Below the pieces are notes generated by a model that saw only the letters and a list, made by a program, of their open reading frames with translations, was not told the origin of the DNA and made no database searches. From Denitratimonas yunnanensis (SeqCode) (GTDB lineage Bacteria > Pseudomonadota > Gammaproteobacteria > Xanthomonadales > Xanthomonadaceae): a DNA stretch of 64,000 bases. This document shows positions 8,042-14,929 of this stretch, piece after piece. Each line of letters opens with the position of its first letter. The stretch's first letter is position 1. Position numbers and translations under genes: made by a program. The stretch lies in assembly GCA_026410415.1 (NCBI GenBank), contig JAPMLR010000002.1, positions 440,652 through 504,651 on the forward strand, given 5' to 3'.

Positions 8042-8707
8042 TCACCATCGAGCCCGTTCCAGTTGTTCCCGCGTGGCCTCGTCGTCGGGCCGTGCCACCA
8101 ATCCGCCGCGACCGCCGAAACTGACGCTGTAGCGTGCGCCATCGAACATCGGCAGGTAGGCGGCACTGCCGTGGTGCGCATCGACGAAGGGCAGGTAGCG
8201 CGGGAACTGTTGCTTGATCGTCCACAAGTCCAGGGTGCCGGAATCCAGTGCGTACACACTTCGCGCTGACTCGCGCTCCTGTCGGATGTCGCGATAGCGA
8301 CCGGAGAGTCGCTCCACCCGGTACAGCGGAGGCGCGCCGGCCAGCAGTGCCGGCAGCTTCCAGCTCACCACACGGGCGTCCAGTTGCCATTCGTCGCCTT
8401 TCAGCGCGAACTCGCGTTGTTGCCCGTTGGCGGTGACAATTTGCGTGCGGAACTGCTGTGGGCCGAGCGCCTGGAACGTCAACGTGGCCACGATGGTTTC
8501 GCGTTCCAGTCGCAGGTAGTGCCAGAGCGACAACGCGAGCGCGGACAGGCCGATCGCTGCCAGCCCGAATCCGAGCGCGAGCATCCCGCGCATGAAGGCG
8601 CCGAATGGCGCCCGATGGCGCAGGCGACGGCGCATGCCGGCCACGAAGATCAGCGCGAAGAGTGCGCAGGACGCGGCGATTGTCAGGACGAACAGGGACG
8701 GCGGCAT
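8042..8707 (-). CDS. conserved inner-membrane protein of unknown function
   Basis: 221 residues with two membrane segments, at about 5-25 (FVLTIAASCALFALIFVAG) and 42-66 (MLALGFGLAAIGLSALALSLW), and a soluble C-terminal domain of about 150 residues with alternating strands (FRTQIVTANGQQREFALKGDEWQLDARVV is split here as separate strands). No enzyme motif was seen. Relatives near dapF in Xanthomonadales are sometimes labelled as efflux proteins; nothing in this sequence supports transport. It is divergent from lptM with about 40 bases between the starts. Confidence 0.6.
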   Translation of the reverse strand: MPPSLFVLTIAASCALFALIFVAGMRRRLRHRAPFGAFMRGMLALGFGLAAIGLSALALSLWHYLRLERETIVATLTFQALGPQQFRTQIVTANGQQREFALKGDEWQLDARVVSWKLPALLAGAPPLYRVERLSGRYRDIRQERESARSVYALDSGTLDLWTIKQQFPRYLPFVDAHHGSAAYLPMFDGARYSVSFGGRGGLVARPDDEATREQLERARW

Positions 8708-8747
8708 GGCAGGTCCGTGTACGGAACGGCAGGATTATACTGGCATC

Positions 8748-8864
8748 ATGAAGACCTCCTTGCGCCTCGCCTTCGTCTGCCTCCTCGCCATTGCCGCCTG
8801 CGCCTGCGGCAACAAGGGCAATCTGGTTTTGCCCGACAAGCCCGAGCCCGCCGCCGCCTCGTGA
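8748..8864 (+). CDS. lptM: LptM (YifL) small lipoprotein
   Basis: Only 38 residues: a signal peptide, then CACGNKGNLVLP, matching the CGxKGxLxxP signature of LptM, the lipoprotein that helps the LptDE translocon of LPS assemble. Two cysteines, C18 and C20, compete as the lipid site. IAAC at C18 is the better lipobox, while C20 aligns with the family cysteine. A TATACT hexamer ends 6 bases before the ATG, so the transcript could be nearly leaderless. Its stop overlaps the dapF start (GTGA), and lptM-dapF is a widely conserved pair. Confidence 0.85.
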   Translation: MKTSLRLAFVCLLAIAACACGNKGNLVLPDKPEPAAAS

Positions 8865-9700
8865 GCGTGCGTTTTTCCAAGATGCATGGTGTCGGCAACG
8901 ATTTCGTCATCGTGGACCGGCGTGGCGGCGATGCGGGGCTGACGCCTGAACTGGTCGCGCGCATGGGGGATCGCCATCGCGGCATCGGCTTCGATCAGCT
9001 GATCACGATCGATCCGCCGCGCAGCGCCGATGCAGTCGCGGCGTACGCAATCTTCAATGCCGATGGCAGCTCGGCCGGGCAGTGCGGCAATGGCGCGCGT
9101 TGCGTCGCGGCATGGTTGATTCGCGATGGCGCCGTCGTGACCGATGACTTCGTTCTCGACAGCCCGACTGGCCGCGTGGTGGCGCAGGTCGAAGGCGAGG
9201 ACATCGGCATCGACATGGGCGTGCCCGACTTTTCCCCGGCGGCGATCGGTCTGGCAATGCGGGAGGCCGATCCTTATTCGTTCTCGCTCGACGGGTCGAC
9301 GTTGGAGGTCGGTGCGGTGTCGATGGGCAATCCGCACGCGGTGATCGAAGTGGTCCGTGCGGCAGATGCCGATGTCGAGCGCCTCGGCCGTGCCTTGCAG
9401 TGCCATCCCGCCTTCGCCGACAGTTGCAATGTCGGCTTCGCCGAAGTTCGCGATGCCAGCCACATTGTGTTGCGCGTGTTCGAGCGCGGTGTGGGTGAAA
9501 CGCTGGCGTGCGGTTCGGGGGCGTGTGCCGCTGTTGCGGTGCTGGCGCGACGTGGTCGCGTGGGCGAGCACGTTGCCGTGGCGCTTCCCGGCGGTACGTT
9601 GCAGCTGCGCTGGGCGGGCGCTGGCCACTCCGTCCGCATGGTCGGCCCCGCCACATTCGTTTTCGAGGGAGAGTTCAGATGTCTACAGGTTCCGGCATGA
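8861..9700 (+). CDS. dapF: diaminopimelate epimerase
   Basis: 279 residues from GTG 8861 (overlapping the lptM stop); GTG 8867 is an equally good start and matches the family N-terminus xFSKMHGxGNDF better. Both catalytic cysteines are present, in ADGSSAGQCGNGARC and in GVGETLACGSGACAAVAV, along with VSMGNPH. The enzyme interconverts LL- and meso-diaminopimelate for lysine and peptidoglycan synthesis. First large gene of the dapF-DUF484-xerC set. Confidence 0.95.
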   Translation: MSVRFSKMHGVGNDFVIVDRRGGDAGLTPELVARMGDRHRGIGFDQLITIDPPRSADAVAAYAIFNADGSSAGQCGNGARCVAAWLIRDGAVVTDDFVLDSPTGRVVAQVEGEDIGIDMGVPDFSPAAIGLAMREADPYSFSLDGSTLEVGAVSMGNPHAVIEVVRAADADVERLGRALQCHPAFADSCNVGFAEVRDASHIVLRVFERGVGETLACGSGACAAVAVLARRGRVGEHVAVALPGGTLQLRWAGAGHSVRMVGPATFVFEGEFRCLQVPA

Positions 9701-10374
9701 GCGACACACCACGACACGAGTTGTCCGCCACCGACATCGCTGCGTGGCTGCGCGAGCACCCGACGTTTTTCCTGCACCATCCCGACGTTGCGATGGATAT
9801 CGAGCTGCCGCGTCAGAACGGCCCCGCCACATCGTTGGCGAGCTATCAGCTCGACGTATTGCGCGAAAAGAACCGCGAGCTCAATCGTCGTTTGCAGGAA
9901 CTGTTCGCGATCGCCAACGAGAACGAACGCCTGACGGTGCGGACCCATCAATTCACGCTGGCTTTGCTGCGCGCACGCACCTTGTCCGAAACACTTTCCA
10001 CGCTCGTGGCCATGTTGCGCGAGGATTTCAGCAGTGAATGGGTGCGTGTGCTTCTGCTGGGGCCGCGCGGGGATGTCCCGGAAAGCCCTTGGTGGCGGGT
10101 ATTGCCCAAGGGCGACGCGGCACTGGAACCATTCGCCGCGTTTCTGGCCACCGACGAGGCTCTCTGTGGACGGTTGCAGCCACGGAAACTCGATGCCCTG
10201 TTCGGCGACGAGGCCGGCAAGGTCGCGTCCACCGCGCTGCTGCCATTGGGGCGGTATGGATTGCTCGCCATCGGTTGCAGCGATCCCAATCGCTTCTATC
10301 CGGGGATGGGCACGTTGTTTCTGCGCCTGATGAGCGAAGCGTTGGTCGCGGCATTGGCGCGGTTTGACGCCTGA
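9679..10374 (+). CDS. DUF484 (GAF-like) family protein
   Basis: 231 residues from ATG 9679, which has a good GAGGGAG ribosome site 8 bases before it; ATG 9697, inside the dapF stop (ATGA), is the alternative. The N-terminus has the DUF484 signature (IAAWLREHPTFFLHHPDV), then a coiled-coil (LDVLREKNRELNRRLQELF) and a GAF-like domain. It always sits between dapF and xerC in pseudomonads and xanthomonads. Function is unsettled. It overlaps dapF by 22 bases and precedes xerC by 5 bases. Confidence 0.85.
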   Translation: MSTGSGMSDTPRHELSATDIAAWLREHPTFFLHHPDVAMDIELPRQNGPATSLASYQLDVLREKNRELNRRLQELFAIANENERLTVRTHQFTLALLRARTLSETLSTLVAMLREDFSSEWVRVLLLGPRGDVPESPWWRVLPKGDAALEPFAAFLATDEALCGRLQPRKLDALFGDEAGKVASTALLPLGRYGLLAIGCSDPNRFYPGMGTLFLRLMSEALVAALARFDA

Positions 10375-10379
10375 TCACC

Positions 10380-11315
10380 ATGTCGGGCGACTCCCGCCTT
10401 GCCGCTGACGAGCTCCTTGCCGCGCCGGATGCGCTCACGGCGCCGGTGCTGGCTTACCTCGAGCAGTTGCGGGTGGAGCGTGGCTACGCTGCCAACACAC
10501 TGGCTGGTTACCGCCGCGATCTCGCACGGCTGATCGGATTCACGCGGACACTGGCGATTGCCGAGTGGTCCGTGCTCACGCCCGAACAACTGCAGCGCTT
10601 CATCGCCGGCGAGCACCGTCGCGGCCTCGTGCCCACCAGCGTGCAGCGGTTGCTGTCCAGCTGTCGCGGATTTTTCCTGCATCTGGTGCGCGAGGGCGTG
10701 CTGTGCGCCACGCCTGCCGCCGGGTTGCGCGCGCCGCGCGCGCGGCGGAAGTTGCCGGAAGTGCTCGATGTCGACGAAATCACGCGCCTGCTCGACTTTC
10801 CGGCACTCACCCCCGAGGACATCCGCGACAAGGCGATGCTGGAGCTGTTCTATTCCTCCGGCCTGCGTCTGGCGGAACTGTGCGGGCTGTGCTGGCGCGA
10901 CCTGAATCTGGAGGAAGGGCTGGTTCGGGTGCAGGGCAAAGGCGGCAAGGTGCGCGATGTTCCCGTGGGCCGGATGGCATGCCAGGCACTGGAAACGCTC
11001 CGCGCGGCCAGCGGTGCCAGCCCGGACTGGCCGGTGTTCAAGGGCCGCAACGGGCAAGCGATCGAACGCAGCACCGTGCAGTCCCGGATCCGCGTGATCG
11101 CACAACGTCAGGGCATCGACAAGCGCGTCTACCCGCACCTCCTGCGCCATTCCTCCGCCAGCCACCTGCTGGAATCCTCGCAGAATCTGCGTGGCGTGCA
11201 GGAGTTCCTCGGTCACGCCGACATCGCGACCACGCAGATCTACACCCATCTGGACTTCCAGCACTTGGCCAAGGTGTACGACGCCGCGCATCCACGGGCG
11301 CGGCGCAAAAGGTGA
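10380..11315 (+). CDS. xerC: tyrosine recombinase XerC
   Basis: 311 residues. N-terminal SAM-like core-binding domain (about 20-110) and C-terminal catalytic domain. The active-site set is complete: R163 (SSGLRLAEL), K187/K190 (QGKGGK), H253 and R256 (HLLRHSSASHLLES), H279 (LGHADIATTQ) and Y288 (IYTHLDFQHL). With XerD it resolves chromosome dimers at dif. Gene order after dapF and DUF484 confirms XerC and not XerD. A short N-terminal extension before the core (MSGDSRLAADELL) is unusual but harmless. Confidence 0.93.
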   Translation: MSGDSRLAADELLAAPDALTAPVLAYLEQLRVERGYAANTLAGYRRDLARLIGFTRTLAIAEWSVLTPEQLQRFIAGEHRRGLVPTSVQRLLSSCRGFFLHLVREGVLCATPAAGLRAPRARRKLPEVLDVDEITRLLDFPALTPEDIRDKAMLELFYSSGLRLAELCGLCWRDLNLEEGLVRVQGKGGKVRDVPVGRMACQALETLRAASGASPDWPVFKGRNGQAIERSTVQSRIRVIAQRQGIDKRVYPHLLRHSSASHLLESSQNLRGVQEFLGHADIATTQIYTHLDFQHLAKVYDAAHPRARRKR

Positions 11316-11601
11316 ATCACGGTCCACGTCGAGATCAAACACGCGGCGAGCGACGCAAACGCTGACGGCAGGCAGGGGCTATGCCCGAGCCATGCACTCT
11401 GCAAGGTTTTCCGGTGCTCGAAAGGCGAGTGCACGACCGATTCGGTGCGCAGGAAGGCGCGCTTGTACTGATCCTGCGCTTTCTTCAATACCCCCGAGAT
11501 GTACAGGAATTCGGCATTGACTGCGTTCGACTATCAACCACCAAGGATGCCGATGATTGATTGATGCTCCGTCAACTATCAAACCATTTTCTATTGATGG
11601 A
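11316..11601. other. intergenic region upstream of hslV with repeated ACTATCAA
   Basis: No gene is supported here. The right part (from about 11520) is clearly more AT-rich than its surroundings. The 8-mer ACTATCAA occurs at 11530-11537 and 11575-11582, and its exact complement TTGATAGT at 11605-11612, inside the hslV promoter. A short leftward frame (about 11316-11515) reads QYKRAFLRTESVV but is stopped upstream and merges into antisense xerC, so it was not called. Confidence 0.55.
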
Positions 11602-11602
11602 A

Positions 11603-11632
11603 CATTGATAGTTCCCCGACACGCCCCATATA
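11603..11632 (+). promoter_or_regulatory. sigma-32-like heat-shock promoter of hslV
   Basis: CATTGATA (11603-11610, compare CCTTGAA) and CCCCATATA (11624-11632, compare CCCCATTTA) are separated by 13 bases, the spacing of RpoH promoters. Transcription would start near 11640, about 20 bases before the hslV ATG. hslVU is a classic RpoH target, which supports the call. Confidence 0.7.
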
Positions 11633-11659
11633 CCCCGACTCACTCCTGGAGCGTCTCCG

Positions 11660-12196
11660 ATGTCCGAATCCTTCCACGCCACCACCATCGTTTCCGTCCG
11701 CCGCGGCGATCGCGTCGTGATCGGTGGCGATGGCCAGGTCACGCTCGGCAACACCGTGGTCAAGGCCAATGCGCGCAAGATCCGGCGGCTGGCCAATGGC
11801 AAGGTGCTGGCCGGGTTCGCGGGCGCCACGGCGGACGCGTTCACCTTGTTCGAACTGTTCGAAGCCAAGCTGGAAAAGCATGGTGGCCAGCTGGTGCGCG
11901 CAGCGGTGGAAATGGCCAAGGAATGGCGTACCGATCGCCGCCTCGGCAGGCTTGAAGCGATGCTGGCCGTGGCCGACAAGGAGGCCTCGCTGCTGATTTC
12001 CGGCAACGGCGATGTGCTGGAGCCGGAGCACGGCTTGATCGCCATCGGCTCGGGCGGTCCGTTTGCGCAGGCGGCGGCGCGTGCCTTGCTGGAAAACACC
12101 GAGATGGATCCGCGCCAGATCGTCGAACAGGCGCTGAAGATCGCCGGCGACATCTGCATCTACACCAACCACAACCGCACCATCGAGGAACTCTGA
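11660..12196 (+). CDS. hslV: HslV peptidase subunit of the HslUV protease
   Basis: 178 residues, very close to E. coli HslV throughout ([66 protein letters not shown]). The N-terminal nucleophile is threonine T8, preceded by a 7-residue MSESFHA leader that must be removed, where E. coli removes only Met. The dodecamer degrades proteins unfolded by HslU. A NUDIX gene separates it from hslU. Confidence 0.96.
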   Translation: MSESFHATTIVSVRRGDRVVIGGDGQVTLGNTVVKANARKIRRLANGKVLAGFAGATADAFTLFELFEAKLEKHGGQLVRAAVEMAKEWRTDRRLGRLEAMLAVADKEASLLISGNGDVLEPEHGLIAIGSGGPFAQAAARALLENTEMDPRQIVEQALKIAGDICIYTNHNRTIEEL

Positions 12197-12199
12197 GCG

Positions 12200-12610
12200 A
12201 TGGCCGGACCGGCACCGGTGCGCATCGTCGCGGCGGCGATCCGCGATGCGGCCGGCCGCGTGCTGCTGGTGCGCAAGCGCGGATCGGGCACCTTCATCCA
12301 GCCCGGTGGCAAGCGCGAGCCGGGTGAGGCCGCGCTGGATACCCTGGCGCGCGAGCTGCACGAGGAACTGGGCGTGCGGCTGAAGCCCGGATCGGCGCAG
12401 GCACTGGGCGAATTTTCCGACGATGCCGTGCATGAAATCGGGCGCCGGGTCGAGGCGCAGGTGTTCGTCTGCAGCGTCGATGGCGAACCCGTGCCACAGG
12501 CCGAAATCGAAACCATGGCCTGGGTCGATCCGTCCGCGCTCCCCGAAGATCTTGTCATTGCTCCACTGAGCCGCAACCACATTCTTCCCCGCGTCGCCGT
12601 ACTGGCCTGA
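12200..12610 (+). CDS. NUDIX hydrolase inserted between hslV and hslU
   Basis: 136 residues with a complete Nudix box, GX5EX7[31 protein letters not shown] at about 37-59 (shown here only to mark the Gly, Glu, Arg-Glu and Glu-Glu positions). The N-terminus [20 protein letters not shown] is typical of MutT/YfcD-like house-cleaning pyrophosphatases; the substrate cannot be told. It starts 3 bases after the hslV stop and ends 20 bases before hslU, on the same strand, so it is very likely transcribed with the protease and from the same heat-shock promoter. I do not know this arrangement as a common one. Confidence 0.88.
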   Translation: MAGPAPVRIVAAAIRDAAGRVLLVRKRGSGTFIQPGGKREPGEAALDTLARELHEELGVRLKPGSAQALGEFSDDAVHEIGRRVEAQVFVCSVDGEPVPQAEIETMAWVDPSALPEDLVIAPLSRNHILPRVAVLA

Positions 12611-12630
12611 CGCTTTTCCAGGAAACCACG

Positions 12631-13959
12631 ATGTCCTCCCTTACCCCACGTGAAATCGTCAACGAGCTGGACCGCTGGATCGTTGGCCAGAACAGCGCCA
12701 AGCGCGCAGTCGCGATCGCACTGCGCAACCGCTGGCGCCGGATGCAGCTGGAACCCGAATTGCGTCGTGAAGTCACGCCCAAGAACATCCTGATGATCGG
12801 CCCCACCGGCGTCGGAAAGACCGAGATCGCACGGCGTCTGGCGACGCTGGCCAACGCGCCGTTCGTCAAGGTCGAGGCCACGCGCTTCACCGAAGTCGGC
12901 TACGTCGGCAAGGATGTGGAACAGATCATCCGCGACCTGGCCGATACCGCCGTGAAGATGCAGCGCGAACAGGCCAAGGCGCGGGTCCGCAGCCAGGCCG
13001 AGGATCGCGCCGAGGATCGCATCCTGGATGCGTTGCTGCCGCGCCGCCAGGATACCGCCGGCTGGCCGCAGGAAGACGCCGGACAGAGCGACACCCGGCA
13101 GAAGCTCCGCAAGCAATTGCGCGAAGGCGCGCTGGACGAGCGCGAGATCGAACTGGAGACCGCGATCAATGTCGGCGTGGACATCATGGCGCCGCCGGGC
13201 ATGGAGGAGATGGGCCAGCAGCTGCGCCAGATGTTCTCCCAGCTGTCCGGTGCCAGGACGCAGAAGCGCAGGCTGAAGATTTCCGCCGCGCGCCCGCTGC
13301 TGATCGAGGAAGAAGCCGGCAAGCTGGTCAACGAGGACGACATCCGTGAGCAGGCGATCGAGATGGCCGAGCAGAACGGCATCGTGTTCATCGACGAGAT
13401 CGACAAGGTCGCCAAGCGTTCGGAAGGTTATGGCGCCGATGTCTCGCGCGAAGGCGTGCAGCGCGACCTGCTGCCATTGGTGGAAGGCTCCACCGTCAGC
13501 ACCAAATACGGCGTGGTCAAGACCGACCACATCCTGTTCATCGCCTCCGGTGCATTCCATCTGGCCAAGCCGTCGGACCTGATTCCCGAGCTGCAGGGAC
13601 GCTTCCCGATACGAGTGGAGTTGACCTCGCTCTCACGCGAGGATTTCCGTCGCATCCTGACCGAGCCGCACAGCGCCTTGACCCGGCAGTATCAGGCCCT
13701 GCTCGGCACCGAGGGCGTGAGGATCCGCTTCACCGACGATGCCATCGAGCGTCTGGCCGATATCGCGTTCACGGTGAACGAAACCACCGAGAACATTGGT
13801 GCACGTCGTCTGCACACGGTGCTGGAGAGGTTGCTGGATACGCTGTCCTACGAGGCGCCGGACCGCGATGGCGACAGCGTCACCATTGATGCAGCCTTTG
13901 TGGATGCCACGTTGGGCGACCTGTCGCAGGACCAGGACCTGTCGCGTTACATCCTGTAG
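12631..13959 (+). CDS. hslU: HslU ATPase subunit of the HslUV protease
   Basis: 442 residues, full length. Walker A GPTGVGKT at 57-64, the pore loop GYVG at 90-93, the variable I domain at about 110-230, Walker B IVFIDEID at 251-258, and the sensor-2 region [13 protein letters not shown] near the C-terminus, which ends in RYIL, the tail that docks into HslV. It unfolds substrates with ATP and feeds them to HslV. It follows the NUDIX gene by 20 bases. Confidence 0.97.
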   Translation: MSSLTPREIVNELDRWIVGQNSAKRAVAIALRNRWRRMQLEPELRREVTPKNILMIGPTGVGKTEIARRLATLANAPFVKVEATRFTEVGYVGKDVEQIIRDLADTAVKMQREQAKARVRSQAEDRAEDRILDALLPRRQDTAGWPQEDAGQSDTRQKLRKQLREGALDEREIELETAINVGVDIMAPPGMEEMGQQLRQMFSQLSGARTQKRRLKISAARPLLIEEEAGKLVNEDDIREQAIEMAEQNGIVFIDEIDKVAKRSEGYGADVSREGVQRDLLPLVEGSTVSTKYGVVKTDHILFIASGAFHLAKPSDLIPELQGRFPIRVELTSLSREDFRRILTEPHSALTRQYQALLGTEGVRIRFTDDAIERLADIAFTVNETTENIGARRLHTVLERLLDTLSYEAPDRDGDSVTIDAAFVDATLGDLSQDQDLSRYIL

Positions 13960-13965
13960 CGGGTG

Positions 13966-14319
13966 ATGGTCATGCCGCGACCCACCGACCTGATCCTGCA
14001 TCGTGCCGCGCGCCTGCTCGAGGTGGTGTTCGACGATGGCACGCGGTACCAACTTCCGGCCGAATACCTGCGGGTGAATTCGCCCTCGGCGGAAGTGCAG
14101 GGACATGGGCCGGGGCAGAAAGTGCTGGTGGCCGGCAAGCGTGATGTCGGCATCGTCGGGATCGAACCGGTGGGCAATTACGCCGTGCTGCTGCGGTTCT
14201 CCGATGGCCATGCCAGCGGCATCTATTCCTGGGGCACGCTGTACGCAATGGGTCGCGACCACGACCACAGCTGGGCCGAGTACCTCGCGGCGCTGGAGAC
14301 CGCAGGCCTGTCGCGGTAG
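13966..14319 (+). CDS. DUF971 (GBBH-like N-terminal domain) protein
   Basis: About 117 residues; the ATG at 13966 is preceded by an in-frame GTG at 13963 and followed by ATG 13972. The protein is one DUF971 domain: LEVVFDDGTRYQLPAEYLRV, then a central IEPVGNYAVLLRFSDGHASG, YSWGTLYAMG and a C-terminal helix. This small fold is the N-terminal domain of gamma-butyrobetaine hydroxylase-like proteins and also occurs in iron-sulfur scaffolds. It lies 6 bases after hslU, a linkage I recall from other beta- and gammaproteobacteria. Function unknown. Confidence 0.82.
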   Translation: MVMPRPTDLILHRAARLLEVVFDDGTRYQLPAEYLRVNSPSAEVQGHGPGQKVLVAGKRDVGIVGIEPVGNYAVLLRFSDGHASGIYSWGTLYAMGRDHDHSWAEYLAALETAGLSR

Positions 14320-14335
14320 TGGTAGATTGCCCCGC

Positions 14336-14929
14336 ATGAGCGGCGATGCGACCCAACTTCTGCACGCGTGGCGCGGTGGTGATCTGGCTGCGCGGGATCG
14401 TCTTGTCGGGCTCCTGTATCAGGAGCTCCACGCCCTGGCCGACCGGCAGTTCGGACGCGAACGCCGCGAGCACACCCTGCAGCCCACCGCACTGGTGAAC
14501 GAGGCTTACCAACGCCTGGCTGCGATCGACCGGATCGAGTGGCAGGACCGCGCGCACTTCATCGGCGTGGCGGCGCGGCTGATGCGCGAAATCCTGATCG
14601 ACCACGCCCGCCGTCGACAGGCCGGCAAGCGCGATGGCGGAGAGCGCGTTACCTTGTTCACCAATCTGCCGGCGCAGGAAAATGCGCTCGATGTGCTGGA
14701 TCTGGAGAACGCGCTGCAGCGGCTTGAGGCCATCGCTCCGGACAAGGCCCGCGTGGTGGAGTTGCGCTTCTACGGCGGACTGTCGATCGAAGACACCGCC
14801 GAGGCCATGGAGCTTTCTCCAGCGACGGTCAAGAGGTATTGGCAGACCGCACGCGTCTGGCTGTTCGATGCGCTGAGCGCGACATCCGGCGAAAACCGTG
14901 GAGCCCCTCCGGGCGATGTGGCGTCATGA
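14336..14929 (+). CDS. ECF sigma factor of the kinase-associated type (PF07638/TIGR02999-like)
   Basis: 197 residues starting MSGDATQLLHAW, 16 bases after the DUF971 gene. Region 2 reads LLYQELHALADRQFGRERREHTLQPTALVNEAYQRL (split: 27-62), the wording of the Sigma70_ECF family found beside Ser/Thr kinases in Planctomycetes and Xanthomonadales. Where ordinary ECF factors have the acidic DAED of region 2.2, this has LQPTA with T51. Region 4 is complete (ARVVELRFYGGLSIEDTAEAM, then the helix ATVKRYWQTAR). No anti-sigma gene follows; instead the stop overlaps the start of a membrane Ser/Thr kinase (ATGA). In the EcfP/PknT pair of Vibrio parahaemolyticus such a factor is switched on by threonine phosphorylation; the same here is inference. 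Confidence 0.85.
   Translation: MSGDATQLLHAWRGGDLAARDRLVGLLYQELHALADRQFGRERREHTLQPTALVNEAYQRLAAIDRIEWQDRAHFIGVAARLMREILIDHARRRQAGKRDGGERVTLFTNLPAQENALDVLDLENALQRLEAIAPDKARVVELRFYGGLSIEDTAEAMELSPATVKRYWQTARVWLFDALSATSGENRGAPPGDVAS

Noticed and set aside
11316..11515. Short leftward reading frame containing QYKRAFLRTESVV
   Set aside because: It has a stop just upstream, no start or ribosome site, and runs into antisense xerC; no family recognised.
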